From Nostoc sp. CHAB 5834 (lineage in GTDB: Bacteria; Cyanobacteriota; Cyanobacteriia; Cyanobacteriales; Nostocaceae), in assembly GCA_020829485.1 (NCBI GenBank), contig JAIVFU010000036.1:1-64000 (forward strand): a DNA stretch of 64,000 bases, read 5' to 3'. Shown piece by piece: positions 8,542 to 17,976 of the stretch. The position numbers and the translations under genes were made by a program. The notes under the pieces are model-generated. The model searched no databases. It was not told the DNA's origin and worked only from the letters and a program-made list of their open reading frames with translations. Every line of letters starts with the position of its first letter. The stretch's first letter is position 1.

Positions 8542-8896
8542 CTGGATATTCTAAAAGCATAATCAACTGACTTCGTACCTCGTGTGTTGTATTATTTAAC
8601 CACCAATCCAGATCCATTTGTTTTTGTCTTGCGATCGCATCATCAGGATCAAGCTTCATCAGAATAGATAATACCAGTAGCACGTAGTCGATGATTTCTG
8701 GATCTGGAACAACTTCCAGAAATAGTTGGGAGTCAGGGAAGTAGTGGCGAATTTTCTTAGGTGCTTGTAGCAGCACGGGAATGAGAAACGGATATTTATC
8801 CAGAAATTCTAAAACTTCGGTGCGCTCTCGGAAGGTGTATAACTGCTCAAGGGTTTCGATATCGGCGGGAGAAATGCTAACTGCGGTGTCTGTCAT
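8531..8896 (-). CDS. Hypothetical partner of the HEPN gene
   Basis: 121 acidic, helical residues with no membrane segment. I do not recognise a named family. The 3' end overlaps the start of the HEPN gene, so the two are translationally coupled, as in many two-gene toxin-antitoxin or conflict units. By position it would be the first, antitoxin-like gene. It contains no nucleotidyltransferase motif (no GSxxxG...DxD), so it is not a classic MNT partner. It is intact although its downstream partner is frameshifted. Confidence 0.6.
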   Translation of the reverse strand: MTDTAVSISPADIETLEQLYTFRERTEVLEFLDKYPFLIPVLLQAPKKIRHYFPDSQLFLEVVPDPEIIDYVLLVLSILMKLDPDDAIARQKQMDLDWWLNNTTHEVRSQLIMLLEYPDEF

Positions 8897-9102
8897 GGCA
8901 TTTTACAGGCTGCTGTTGATGGCTGTGTTTACTATTGTTGCAAGAATAGTAGCTTAGGGGGAGTAAAAGGCGATCGCCTGATTTAAATACGGAAGCTGCG
9001 ATGTCTCTTAACGAATGCGTTGAATGATGGTAGAATTCAGATACTCTGTTAATTGTGGGGCTACAGTAACATAGAGTCAGCCATTTAACAGCAGAGGGTG
9101 AA

Positions 9103-9339
9103 ATGACTTACCAAGTTTTAGACTTCACCTCAAAATTAATTGCAAAGCTGCAAACCCTAGCACCCGAACAGCAACAACAGGTGTTAGATTTTGTTGAATT
9201 TTTAGCACAAAAATATGCTCAACCCCAACAACCACCACAGAAACGGGTACTAGGTTTAAACCAAGGTAAGATTTGGATAAATGATGATTTCAATGACCCT
9301 TTACCTGATGAATTTTGGTTAGGTGAAAGTGAGGGATGA
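9103..9339 (+). CDS. DUF2281-type antitoxin-like protein, toxin lost
   Basis: 78 residues. The N-terminal half (LIAKLQTLAPEQQQQVLDFVEFLAQKY) is the usual DUF2281 pattern, and the C-terminal half ends in the acidic DDFNDPLPDEFWLGE tail seen on VapB-like antitoxins. In such pairs the PIN toxin begins at an ATG overlapping the antitoxin stop. Here ATGAAACTG at 9335 is still present at that position (reading MKLL), but no PIN domain follows. The next gene runs on the opposite strand. The toxin appears to have been deleted, leaving an orphan. Confidence 0.7.
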   Translation: MTYQVLDFTSKLIAKLQTLAPEQQQQVLDFVEFLAQKYAQPQQPPQKRVLGLNQGKIWINDDFNDPLPDEFWLGESEG

Positions 9340-9380
9340 AACTGTTAAACGATGCCATCATCAAATCACCCTTTATAGGC

Positions 9381-10070
9381 TTACCACATAAAATCTCCCA
9401 TCACATCAATATAGCGTTCATCCTCATCAACCTTGACCCTTGCCATACCATTGGAAAAGTTGTCAGCTTCATTAAACTGTGGCTGGATAAACACTTGCCC
9501 TTTCTTGTCGATATAGCCCCACTTGGAACCAAGTTTAATCCGCGCCACTCCTTCGGAAAAATTATCTGCTTCATCAAAATGGGGTTCGGTGACTACCCGT
9601 CCTTTCTTGTCGATATAGCCCCATTTGTCATTAATTTTGACTGCTGCCAGCCCATCAGAAAAGCTATAAGCCCTGTCAAACTGCAAGGGAATGATAATTT
9701 CCCCTGAATGGTCAATGTAGCCAGATTTATCACCAACTTGGATAGGTGCTACTCTATCAGCAAAGTTTCCAGCCCAATCAAACTGGACAGGAATAACCAT
9801 CTTCTTGTTCTTGTCGATATAGCCCCACTTGGAACCAACTTTGACCCGTGCTAGCCCTTCGGAAAAGCTATCTGCTTTATCAAACCAGAATGGGATAACC
9901 TCACCCCCTGTCTGGTTCATATAACCCCACTTGTCATTAATTTTGACTGCTGCCAGCCCTTCGGAAAAGTTACGAGCATAATCAAACTTGGGTTCTATAA
10001 CTTCCAGTCTTTTCTGGTCTTTGTAGCCCCACTTGTTGTCTATCTGGAATGGTTCTAAGTTGTTATTCAT
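9381..10070 (-). CDS. WG-repeat (KWG) protein
   Basis: 229 residues built almost entirely of six WG repeats of about 36 residues. The pattern is KWGYIDKKG...V.P.FD.A..FSEGLA.V.., with slightly different spacings. No signal peptide or membrane segment is visible, so it is probably cytoplasmic. WG repeats form beta-rich, protein-binding structures but have no single known function. The repeats match closely, indicating recent internal duplication, and copy number could vary between strains. Its end runs close to the truncated toxin site of the adjacent DUF2281 gene on the other strand. Confidence 0.82.
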   Translation of the reverse strand: MNNNLEPFQIDNKWGYKDQKRLEVIEPKFDYARNFSEGLAAVKINDKWGYMNQTGGEVIPFWFDKADSFSEGLARVKVGSKWGYIDKNKKMVIPVQFDWAGNFADRVAPIQVGDKSGYIDHSGEIIIPLQFDRAYSFSDGLAAVKINDKWGYIDKKGRVVTEPHFDEADNFSEGVARIKLGSKWGYIDKKGQVFIQPQFNEADNFSNGMARVKVDEDERYIDVMGDFMW

Positions 10071-10243
10071 TAAGCTTCCTTACCTGATAATTGCCTTGGT
10101 GTTATGTAATAAAATATAAAGTATATTTTGACACATATTCAGTCGAAACGAGGTTGTGAATACAAGTAGACAATCTGTAATCGCACCCTTTCATGCCCAA
10201 TCAACTAACCTAGAAATAACGCTCTTAAATACTGGATAAAATC

Positions 10244-10972
10244 ATGGTTCAGCAAGTTCTAATCAATAATGATGATTACTATGTGCCAGATGCCAACCAG
10301 CTAGTCACTGAAGATGATACACCTGTGGACAATTTTGCTTCTGAAAAACAACAACGTCTCTTGGTTGGCTCTCTTTACAGTTCTTTACAAAGCCAGAGTT
10401 TTTTAGCAGCAGCGAATGTCGGAATTTACCATACAGACGGTCAACCTGCAATTGTACCCGACGTTTTTCTCAGCTTAGATGTGCAAGTGCCTCAAAATTG
10501 GTGGGAAAAACAAAATCGTTGTTATATGGTTTGGCGTTTTGGCAAACCTCCAGAAGTTGTCCTCGAAATTGTCTCTAATAAAGAAGGTGATGAACTTGGC
10601 AAAAAGCTGAAAATTTATGAACAAATGCGGGCTAGTTACTACATCGTATATGACCAGAATCAGCAATTAGGAGAAAAAGTGTTGCGCGTTTATGAACTTA
10701 GAGGAAGGCGCTACTTTGAAACTTCAGAAAATTGGTTAGAACAAGTTGGTTTAGGTGTAACTTTGTGGGAAGGTAAATTTGAAGATAGACAAGATACTTG
10801 GTTACGCTGGTGCTACCAAGATGGTAATGTTTTATCGACTGGAGATGAACGCGCCGAACAGGAAGGACAACGTGCCGAACAAGAACGACAACGTGCCGAA
10901 CAAGCAGAACAACGTACCCAATTACTAGCAGATAGGCTACGGGCTATGGGCGTAGATCCCGACAATCTGTAG
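10244..10972 (+). CDS. Uma2 family endonuclease-like protein (DUF820)
   Basis: 242 residues of the large cyanobacterial DUF820/Uma2 family, which has a PD-(D/E)XK nuclease fold. Visible pieces are the family N-terminus (PDANQLVTEDDTPVDN), the core VPDVFLSLDV, and the catalytic strand PPEVVLEIVSNKEGDE with the E-x-V motif. The C-terminus is a glutamate/arginine-rich helix of RAEQE units, common in this family and probably a coiled coil. These genes are numerous and mobile in cyanobacteria, and their role is unsettled. Two more copies, one broken, lie at 31.4-32.7 kb. Confidence 0.82.
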   Translation: MVQQVLINNDDYYVPDANQLVTEDDTPVDNFASEKQQRLLVGSLYSSLQSQSFLAAANVGIYHTDGQPAIVPDVFLSLDVQVPQNWWEKQNRCYMVWRFGKPPEVVLEIVSNKEGDELGKKLKIYEQMRASYYIVYDQNQQLGEKVLRVYELRGRRYFETSENWLEQVGLGVTLWEGKFEDRQDTWLRWCYQDGNVLSTGDERAEQEGQRAEQERQRAEQAEQRTQLLADRLRAMGVDPDNL

Positions 10973-10983
10973 AACACTCACTG

Positions 10984-11010
10984 TAAAGGCGCAAAGTTTT
11001 TTGCGTCTTT
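10984..11010. terminator. Hairpin between convergent genes
   Basis: A near-perfect stem (AAAGGCGCAAA with TTTTGCGTCTTT) lies between the Uma2 gene and the oppositely oriented miaA. Its position and T-rich 3' side suit a shared Rho-independent terminator. Confidence 0.5.
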
Positions 11011-11027
11011 GCATGAGTTTATAATTC

Positions 11028-11930
11028 TCACGAAGTGCAACTTATAAACTCATTTATCCGATGCCAAACCTTCTCTAATAAATTAGGATCATCTGAATCA
11101 AACCATTCAATTTGCGGAGATGCACGAAACCAAGTACGTTGTCGCTTGGCAAATTGTCGCGTATGCAAAATTGTTAACTCTTTCGCTTCATCTAAGGAAA
11201 TATCCCCAGCCAAATATTGCTTGATTTCTTGATAGCCCAAAGTATTCAACAAAGACAAATCAGCGCCATATTTTTGACAAAGATACTCCACTTCAGCGAC
11301 CAAACCATTTGCTATCATTTCCTCAGTACGCTGTTGAATCCGAGCAAGCAACTTTTCAACATCGCAATCTAAACCAATTTGCAAAATCGGATAATTTGGT
11401 GGATTCTCCCCTTGCTGTTCTGAAATTGGATGACCAGTAACATAATATACCTCTAATGCTCTTAAAGTTCGCACTAAATCATTGCCATGAATCTTTTGTG
11501 CTGCAATGGGGTCAACTTGTTGTAACATTGCATAGAGTTGAGTTTGACCAAGAGATTCAAGCTGCGATCGCAATTCAATTTGTGGTGCAACTCTCGGAAT
11601 TTTCATCCCTTGGACAATGGAACGGATATATAAACCAGTGCCACCAACTAGAAACAGTGGTGTAACACCAACAGAAGCAATTAAGGCTTGTGTTTGCTCC
11701 TGATAGTCTGCTACTGTCATCATGTCTGTTGGATTGCAGATATCTATTAAATAGTGCGGCACCAATTTTTGTTCAGCTACAGTTGGTTTAGCTGTCCCAA
11801 TATCAAATTCACGATAAACTTGACGAGAATCAGCACTGAGAATTACAGAACCCAACCGCGTTGCCAAAGCCAAAGCCAAACCCGATTTACCCGTTGCCGT
11901 CGCCCCACAAATCACAATTAATTTAGTCAT
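11028..11930 (-). CDS. miaA: tRNA dimethylallyltransferase MiaA
   Basis: 300 residues, normal for MiaA. The enzyme transfers a dimethylallyl group to the N6 of A37 in tRNAs that read codons starting with U. The P-loop GATATGKSGLA lies at the N-terminus. It is followed by the family motifs ILSADSRQVYREFDIGTAKP, PHYLIDICNP, VGGTGLYIRSIVQG and the C-terminal TRQFAKRQRTWFR. All key residues appear present. It is transcribed away from gyrB. A run of TCATTAGTCATT-type repeats lies in front of the gene. Confidence 0.95.
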   Translation of the reverse strand: MTKLIVICGATATGKSGLALALATRLGSVILSADSRQVYREFDIGTAKPTVAEQKLVPHYLIDICNPTDMMTVADYQEQTQALIASVGVTPLFLVGGTGLYIRSIVQGMKIPRVAPQIELRSQLESLGQTQLYAMLQQVDPIAAQKIHGNDLVRTLRALEVYYVTGHPISEQQGENPPNYPILQIGLDCDVEKLLARIQQRTEEMIANGLVAEVEYLCQKYGADLSLLNTLGYQEIKQYLAGDISLDEAKELTILHTRQFAKRQRTWFRASPQIEWFDSDDPNLLEKVWHRINEFISCTS

Positions 11931-12161
11931 TTGTCATTAGTCATTAGTCATTTGTCATTGAGCATCAATCAATAATTCTTCTTCCCCTGCCTCCCCTGCC
12001 CCCTGCTCCCGTGCCCTCTTCCACGGTAGTGCAACCCCAGTATAAACTTCTCTAGAAAATGCCCTACAGACGCCAGCAAGGCTTTTGTGTTACAATTTTG
12101 GAGTGTTTTTACTTTTATTTGCCTTTAGGCGATTTCAACCCCACGCATCAGGAGAGTTTAC

Positions 12162-14099
12162 ATGACGAGCAGTTACAGTGCCGATCAGATTCAAGTTCTG
12201 GAAGGTCTGGAAGCCGTCCGCAAAAGACCAGGAATGTACATCGGTACCACTGGGCCGCGAGGACTCCACCATTTAGTTTACGAGGTGGTGGACAATTCAA
12301 TCGATGAGGCTTTGGCGGGTCATTGCACTCATATAGAAGTGGATATCAACGCTGATGGTTCAGTGACTGTAACAGATGATGGTCGCGGTATTCCCGTCGA
12401 TACTCACTCGCGCACCGGAAAATCGGCTTTGGAAACCGTAATGACGGTACTGCACGCCGGTGGTAAGTTTGGCGGCGGTGGTTACAAAGTTTCTGGAGGA
12501 TTGCACGGGGTTGGTATTTCTGTTGTTAATGCCCTGTCTGAGGTTGTAGAAGTTACAGTTTGGCGAGATAAAAAAGTTTATCTCCAACGCTATGAACGGG
12601 GTATCCCAGTTACTGAACTGGAAGCAAAGCCTTACAAAGAAGCTAGAACTGGAACTTCTGTCACTTTTAAGCCAGATACCCAAATCTTTACAACTAGCAT
12701 TGAGTTTGATTACATTACTTTATCAGGTCGCCTACGGGAATTGGCGTATCTGAATGCAGGTGTCAAAATTACCTTTACTGACCACCGTTTAGAACTACTA
12801 AAAAGCGATACACCGAAAGTAGAATCCTACAATTACAAGGGTGGTATTAAAGAATATATCGCTTACATGAACCGCGAGAAGCAACCACTGCATGAAGAAA
12901 TTATCTATGTGCAGGGGGAACGCAACAATGTACAAGTGGAAGTCTCATTGCAATGGTGTACTGATGCTTATACGGATAATGTTCTAGGTTTTGCTAACAA
13001 TATTCGTACAGTAGATGGTGGTACGCACTTAGAAGGGTTGAAAGCGGTTCTGACTCGGACATTAAATGCGATCGCTCGCAAGCGCAATAAAATTAAAGAG
13101 AATGAACCTAACCTCAGTGGCGAACACGTCCGTGAAGGTTTGACTGCGGTAATTTCTGTTAAAGTCCCAGATCCAGAATTTGAAGGACAAACCAAAACCA
13201 AACTCGGTAACACTGAAGTTCGAGGGATCGTTGATTCTTTGGTAGGAGAAGTCCTCACAGAGTACCTAGAATTTCACCCTGCGATCGCAGACTCAATTTT
13301 AGACAAAGCTATCCAAGCTTTCAAAGCCGCAGAAGCAGCCCGTCATGCGCGGGAATTAGTTCGGCGCAAATCGGTGTTGGAATCTTCGCCATTACCTGGT
13401 AAATTGGCAGATTGTAGTTCTCGCGATCCTAGCGAATCGGAGATATTCATCGTGGAAGGGGATTCAGCCGGTGGGAGTGCCAAACAAGGACGCGATCGCC
13501 GCACTCAAGCTATCTTGCCTCTACGTGGTAAAATTCTCAACATTGAAAAAACCGATGACGCTAAAATTTATAAAAATAACGAAGTTCAATCGTTAATTAC
13601 AGCACTCGGTTTAGGTGTCAAAGGTGATGAATTTGATTCTACCCAACTGCGTTATCACCGGATAGTCATTATGACGGATGCTGACGTAGATGGAGCGCAC
13701 ATTCGGACTTTGTTGTTAACATTCTTCTATCGATATCAACGAGCGCTCATCGAACAAGGCTTTATTTATATTGCTTGTCCCCCACTGTTTAAAGTAGAAC
13801 GGGGACGTAATCATGAGTATTGCTATAGCGATCGCGAAAAAAATCAAGCGATCGCCAAATTCCCTGCTAACGCTAACTACACCATCCAACGCTTCAAAGG
13901 TTTGGGTGAAATGATGCCGCAACAACTCTGGGACACCACAATGAACCCAGAAACCCGCAAAATGAAGCAAGTCGAAATTGAGGACGCTGCCGAAGCCGAT
14001 CGCATCTTCACAATTTTAATGGGCGATCGCGTCGCCCCCAGACGAGAATTCATCGAAACCTATGGTTCTAAACTCAACTTTACCGATTTAGATATCTAA
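12162..14099 (+). CDS. gyrB: DNA gyrase subunit B
   Basis: 645 residues. The GHKL ATPase domain shows [19 protein letters not shown] and DDGRGIPVD, with the glycine box [19 protein letters not shown]. The transducer domain follows. The TOPRIM domain carries [23 protein letters not shown] and [11 protein letters not shown]. The C-terminal signature is QRFKGLGEM. It forms the ATP-driven supercoiling enzyme together with GyrA. Upstream there is a TACAAT -10-like box near 12091 and an AGGAG ribosome site. The gene ends with a strong terminator. No recF or dnaN neighbour is present, which is usual in cyanobacteria. Confidence 0.97.
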   Translation: MTSSYSADQIQVLEGLEAVRKRPGMYIGTTGPRGLHHLVYEVVDNSIDEALAGHCTHIEVDINADGSVTVTDDGRGIPVDTHSRTGKSALETVMTVLHAGGKFGGGGYKVSGGLHGVGISVVNALSEVVEVTVWRDKKVYLQRYERGIPVTELEAKPYKEARTGTSVTFKPDTQIFTTSIEFDYITLSGRLRELAYLNAGVKITFTDHRLELLKSDTPKVESYNYKGGIKEYIAYMNREKQPLHEEIIYVQGERNNVQVEVSLQWCTDAYTDNVLGFANNIRTVDGGTHLEGLKAVLTRTLNAIARKRNKIKENEPNLSGEHVREGLTAVISVKVPDPEFEGQTKTKLGNTEVRGIVDSLVGEVLTEYLEFHPAIADSILDKAIQAFKAAEAARHARELVRRKSVLESSPLPGKLADCSSRDPSESEIFIVEGDSAGGSAKQGRDRRTQAILPLRGKILNIEKTDDAKIYKNNEVQSLITALGLGVKGDEFDSTQLRYHRIVIMTDADVDGAHIRTLLLTFFYRYQRALIEQGFIYIACPPLFKVERGRNHEYCYSDREKNQAIAKFPANANYTIQRFKGLGEMMPQQLWDTTMNPETRKMKQVEIEDAAEADRIFTILMGDRVAPRREFIETYGSKLNFTDLDI

Positions 14100-14138
14100 T
14101 ATCAATTCTCTGGCACAACTCCAATAATTTGTGACATT

Positions 14139-14176
14139 GGTAATGGGTGAAAAGGTATCACCCATTACCTTTTTTA
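14139..14176 (+). terminator. Rho-independent terminator of gyrB
   Basis: A perfect 12-bp stem (GGTAATGGGTGA/TCACCCATTACC, 7-nt loop) is followed directly by a run of seven T's, 40 bp after the gyrB stop. Confidence 0.88.
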
Positions 14177-14278
14177 TATCTAAAATTCCTATAAAAAGTA
14201 CCTCTTTTGAATGATGACAAACTACGAAACATATAAATATGACTTACGCATTGACAAGAAATACCAAATATGGATCAA

Positions 14279-14401
14279 GGTTAAAAACCAATACAGTTCA
14301 GATAAGACCAAAACACTTGTAGAGACGGCGATTTATCGCGTCTCAAAACCCACGATTTTGTAGAAGTAGCGCTTAACTGAACCGTATTGGGTTAAAAACC
14401 A
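14279..14401. mobile_element. MITE-like element with 12-bp flanking duplication
   Basis: Inverted ends CCAATACAGTTCAGATAAG and CTTAACTGAACCGTATTGG bound about 100 bp of non-coding DNA. This core includes the common GAGACGGCGATTTATCGCGTC-type repeat. GGTTAAAAACCA is present at both edges (14279-14290 and 14390-14401), partly overlapping the ends, as expected for a target duplication. A one-ended relative of the terminal motif appears near 24983. Confidence 0.6.
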
Positions 14402-15868
14402 TATCTTTCCTAATAAAAAAATTAGGTTGCCTTACCACGTAAGCAGTAGGTCAGTGCAACATAACTACAAAAATTCTAAATTTTTCACTTAGTGAATAAT
14501 CATATAATTTGCTTATTGTCAATATTTTACAAAAATTCAATCTTCTACTGTTAGCTAAACTACCAACTTTATAGAAGTTTAGTTAAGATAATACTCTTTG
14601 CACTGACTGGCTGATTTATTTTGTCCACCAGCTAGAAACACATTTGTTATGCTTTAAGAAAATAACTGAATCTCATCTATCAAACAGCAATTAATAAGTA
14701 TTTTGAGGATTTCTCATAATAAGATGACAGAAACTTACTGAAATAAAAGTATTGAATTTTACAGAATACTTACGTAAGTCAAGTTTGTAACCAAATCATC
14801 AGGCAATCTTCTGGCTTCTCCTTCTTCGAGGTAATGCCTACTGGAAGCGGACATCATCGGCAGCAAACTTGTTAATATCTTCATGTACTGCCGTGGCGAT
14901 CGCTATTGTATCGGATGTATCTAATGAACTTTTGACTTAAATAAGACTATACTGGCGAGTTCGCAGAACAAATTCTTTTTGTATTGATTAAAATATCCTT
15001 GTATACAATAAGAAAAGTTTGTCAAGTTTCATAGGGCTGAAATCGCCACAGTGCGCTAACGTGTGAATAAGACCAAATTAGTTAAACCTAAATTGATCTG
15101 CTATCAGGTCGATTCTGCTAGAGCCTCAACTCCTCAGTTAAGGTAATTAGTACGCAGAAGGTTAACTGCTTTAAGGCAAACACCATCACCCTTGTTGTAT
15201 TTACCCAAGCTCAAGAACCGCTTTAGTTTAAGGAATGCGTAATTTGTGAAGGAAATGTAAAAATGGGTAGATTAAGACAAATCGTCTGAGTTAACATAAA
15301 ATTCACTCTTCCTAAGTAATAAATGTTGTGTAAAATACATGGAATTCGGCAAAAGCAAACGTACTTACTTTGTAATGTAATTAAGAGGGTCACTGCAATT
15401 CCGAAAAGTGGAGAAAAATTTAAGAGTATAACTCCTGTTTTGAATGTCTTTTTGGTAATAGTGCCTAAAAATTGCTTTAGAAGTTCATGATTAATACACA
15501 AAAAGAGTGCAATTTCTGTGAAACAGGCTACAATCGGAAGAGTCTTTCTAGGAAAATCTGCCAACAGTCTGAACTCATTAGTATAGAGTGGCAAATTTTT
15601 TGATAAAGGCGAGTCTTTTTTTTGACCAGTTAGTTCAAAGCAGTGTGTGATAGCAACACGCATAACATTTACTAAGATGAGCAAGTCACTTTTAGTAATC
15701 GCTTAAACTAATTTTAAAACCTCCAACCGGAGGTGTAAAACGTCCGGAAATATCTCTGGCAAATCTGCCAAAAAGCTTATTTTCGGTTAATGAATAGCTC
15801 GTTTAAAAGAGCATTAAACACATCTTGTCTTGAGTAATTGATTCTGCAAGGAGCATGAGGAACGCGGC
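14402..15868. other. Long non-coding region upstream of sigA
   Basis: This is about 1.5 kb of AT-rich DNA before sigA. A 153-codon open frame on the minus strand (15223-15684) has unusual composition and no ribosome site, and I do not regard it as a gene. Near 14831-14930 the minus strand can be read as an orphan tail ending AVHEDINKFAADDVRFQ, with no start codon, possibly gene debris. A CCTCC/GGAGG hairpin lies at 15720-15733. Long leaders with several promoters are known upstream of sigA in Anabaena, so a regulatory role is likely. Confidence 0.45.
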
Positions 15869-17038
15869 ATGAACCAGGCTAACAACGTACTCGAAAGCAT
15901 ATATCAGCCTGACCTAGAAATAATGAATCAGCCTGAGCTCGAGTTAGAAGAACTCTTAATAGACGATGAAGAGGACTTGCTGATCATCGATGAAGGTGAC
16001 GAGGAATTTTTAGAGCCTCAGTCTGATGAGGACGACGCAAAGTCTGGAAAAGCCGCTAAATCGCGTCGTCGGACACAAAGCAAGAAGAAGCACTATACCG
16101 AAGATTCAATTCGGCTTTACTTGCAAGAAATTGGTAGAATTCGGCTGTTGCGGGCAGACGAAGAAATTGAATTGGCGCGGAAAATCGCTGATTTGCTGGA
16201 ATTAGAGAGAGTGCGGGAAAGACTCTGTGAACAGTTAGATCGCGATCCTAGAGATAGTGAATGGGCAGAAGCAGTACAACTACCTTTGCCAGCTTTTCGT
16301 TATCGCCTCCATGTTGGTCGTAGGGCGAAAGACAAGATGGTGCAATCTAACCTCCGTCTTGTAGTTTCAATTGCCAAGAAGTATATGAATCGTGGTTTGT
16401 CGTTCCAAGACTTAATTCAGGAAGGCAGTCTCGGTTTGATTCGTGCCGCTGAAAAGTTTGACCACGAAAAAGGTTATAAGTTCTCCACTTATGCTACATG
16501 GTGGATTCGTCAAGCAATTACCAGGGCTATAGCTGACCAATCCCGCACAATTCGGCTTCCAGTTCACCTTTACGAAACCATCTCTCGGATTAAGAAAACT
16601 ACCAAGTTACTGTCTCAAGAAATGGGTCGCAAACCTACTGAAGAAGAAATCGCCACTCGTATGGAAATGACCATTGAGAAGTTGCGGTTCATTGCTAAAT
16701 CTGCCCAGTTGCCCATTTCATTAGAAACACCCATTGGTAAAGAAGAAGATTCTCGGTTGGGCGATTTTATTGAATCCGATGGTGAAACGCCAGAAGACCA
16801 AGTTTCCAAAAATCTTCTGCGCGAAGACCTGGAAAAAGTTCTCGACAGTCTCAGTCCCCGTGAACGCGATGTTCTCAGACTGCGTTACGGCTTGGATGAT
16901 GGTCGGATGAAGACTCTTGAGGAAATCGGACAGATTTTCAACGTCACCCGCGAACGCATTCGTCAAATTGAAGCGAAGGCACTCCGCAAGTTACGCCACC
17001 CAAATCGTAATAGCGTTCTTAAAGAGTATATTCGGTAG
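15869..17038 (+). CDS. sigA: Primary RNA polymerase sigma factor SigA (RpoD1)
   Basis: 389 residues, the size of cyanobacterial group 1 sigma factors. A short acidic N-terminus is followed by a basic linker and region 1.2 ([18 protein letters not shown]). Region 2 has [12 protein letters not shown] and the -10 recognition helix [14 protein letters not shown]. Region 3 follows, then region 4 with the helix-turn-helix [20 protein letters not shown]. The product directs core polymerase to housekeeping promoters. The start follows an AAGGAG ribosome site. The gene stands alone behind a 1.8-kb gap from gyrB, so it has its own promoters. Confidence 0.96.
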   Translation: MNQANNVLESIYQPDLEIMNQPELELEELLIDDEEDLLIIDEGDEEFLEPQSDEDDAKSGKAAKSRRRTQSKKKHYTEDSIRLYLQEIGRIRLLRADEEIELARKIADLLELERVRERLCEQLDRDPRDSEWAEAVQLPLPAFRYRLHVGRRAKDKMVQSNLRLVVSIAKKYMNRGLSFQDLIQEGSLGLIRAAEKFDHEKGYKFSTYATWWIRQAITRAIADQSRTIRLPVHLYETISRIKKTTKLLSQEMGRKPTEEEIATRMEMTIEKLRFIAKSAQLPISLETPIGKEEDSRLGDFIESDGETPEDQVSKNLLREDLEKVLDSLSPRERDVLRLRYGLDDGRMKTLEEIGQIFNVTRERIRQIEAKALRKLRHPNRNSVLKEYIR

Positions 17039-17120
17039 TCAATTAGTCATTAGTCATTAGTCATTGGTCATTAGTAAATAAACAAAGGACAAGTGACAAC
17101 TGACAAATGACAAAAAAATA

Positions 17121-17156
17121 AAAAACCTGGTAGTGAATTAGCACTCCAGGTTTTTT
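17121..17156. terminator. Bidirectional terminator between sigA and hli
   Basis: The stem CCTGG/CCAGG is extended by AGTG/CACT and flanked by A-run and T-run tracts on both sides. It can terminate sigA on the plus strand and the convergent hli gene on the minus strand. Confidence 0.85.
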
Positions 17157-17186
17157 TATTTATAGGTCATCTTTAGATATCAAAAC

Positions 17187-17372
17187 TTATAGGATGCCCC
17201 AAAAATGTAGAAAGCCTTGACCAGAAAAAAGCTCAACCAAAACGGCTGCTGAAAAACCAATCATTGCCAAGCGACCGTTCCAAATTTCTGCTTGTGGGGT
17301 AAAGCCCCAACGCCAAGCGTTGCGATCTTCAATTACAGGAGTAGTTACTTTTGTTGTGGTTGCATTTGTCAT
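17187..17372 (-). CDS. High-light-inducible protein (HLIP/SCP)
   Basis: 61 residues with one transmembrane helix that holds the chlorophyll-binding motif [12 protein letters not shown] (E-x-x-N-x-R). It is preceded by WRWGFTPQA, typical of one-helix Hli proteins. These bind chlorophyll and carotenoid in thylakoid membranes, protect photosystem assembly intermediates and rise under high light. The sequence carries a polar threonine-rich N-terminus. It is transcribed towards sigA and shares a terminator with it. The 200 bases in front are AT-rich and probably hold its stress-responsive promoter. Confidence 0.92.
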   Translation of the reverse strand: MTNATTTKVTTPVIEDRNAWRWGFTPQAEIWNGRLAMIGFSAAVLVELFSGQGFLHFWGIL

Positions 17373-17607
17373 GGTTCAGACTCCAAACTTAATTTTTAAG
17401 GTTTATTGCCTTATGTAAACTAATATAACAAATATTTTAATAAACGCAACATGTTTTATACTTTTGTTTCCATACCTTGACATAAATAGGAATAGCTATT
17501 TATACATATTAAAACATCTGCCTTCAGTGGGATTTACTGAGGTAGAAGAAATGTCATCTAGACTTTTACCTTTATAGACCAATACGCTTGGGTTAATGAG
17601 ACAGACT

Positions 17608-17746
17608 ACTAGTGGTCTATCGCATTAATTTTGCGGGGTTGTAGAGACGCGAAAGTGTACTGGGCTTCGCCCCGCTACGCTAACGCGTCTCTACAGGGTT
17701 TTGGTAACAAACTAATCAATCATAACTAATGCAATAGACCACTAGT
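17608..17746. mobile_element. MITE-like element, copy 1 of a back-to-back pair
   Basis: The ends read ACTAGTGGTCTATCGCATTA and, reversed, ACTAGTGGTCTATTGCATTA, giving about 24-bp terminal inverted repeats. The interior holds a GAGACGCG/CGCGTCTC hairpin and no gene. It shares its right end with the next element. A similar TTAATGAGACAGACTACT end lies directly to the left, so elements have piled up here. Confidence 0.6.
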
Positions 17747-17766
17747 GGTCTATTGCATTAGTTATG
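17721..17766. repeat. 46-bp perfect palindrome
   Basis: CATAACTAATGCAATAGACC runs to its exact reverse complement through a central ACTAGT, 46 bp with no mismatch. It arises where two elements with the same terminal repeat abut head to head. As single-stranded DNA or RNA it would form a 23-bp hairpin. Confidence 0.9.
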
Positions 17767-17861
17767 AGGGGTTTGTAGTGAGCGATTTATCGCTCAAATC
17801 AATGACTAAAGTCCTTACTACGAACTTTTATAACCCTTCAGAATTAATGAGGCAGACCACT
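17741..17861. mobile_element. MITE-like element, copy 2, inserted in an acetyltransferase gene
   Basis: It starts with AGTGGTCTATTGCATTAG and ends with the diverged inverse AATTAATGAGGCAGACCACT. The interior includes a GACTAAAGTCCTTACTACGAAC segment shared with repeats at 42.2 and 53.0 kb. Its right end interrupts the GNAT fragment behind the topoisomerase gene. Confidence 0.55.
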
Positions 17862-17967
17862 CGGTGTCAGAGTTACCTTTAATATCGCCAGCCTCCCGCA
17901 GGAGTTCGAGACGCAATTGGATTAGCGCCTCTAAATCCTGCAAGTTGGCTTGTCGCAAGTTGAACAT
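17818..17967 (-). pseudogene. Truncated GNAT-type N-acetyltransferase
   Basis: The frame starts 10 bp after the topoisomerase stop and reads MFNLRQANLQDLEALIQLRL, then ELLREAGDI. This is the N-terminal strand and helix of a GNAT acetyltransferase. Native sequence stops after about residue 36. The last 13 residues (WSASLILKGYKSS) are encoded by the terminal repeat of the adjacent element, followed by a stop. The acetyl-CoA-binding part is gone, so the product of 49 residues should be inactive. It was probably co-transcribed with the upstream gene. Confidence 0.7.
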
Positions 17968-17976
17968 CACCCTAAT

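Noticed and set aside
15223..15684. 153-codon minus-strand frame upstream of sigA
   Set aside because: Composition is odd (many Leu, Cys, Thr), there is no ribosome site and it lies in the expected sigA leader.
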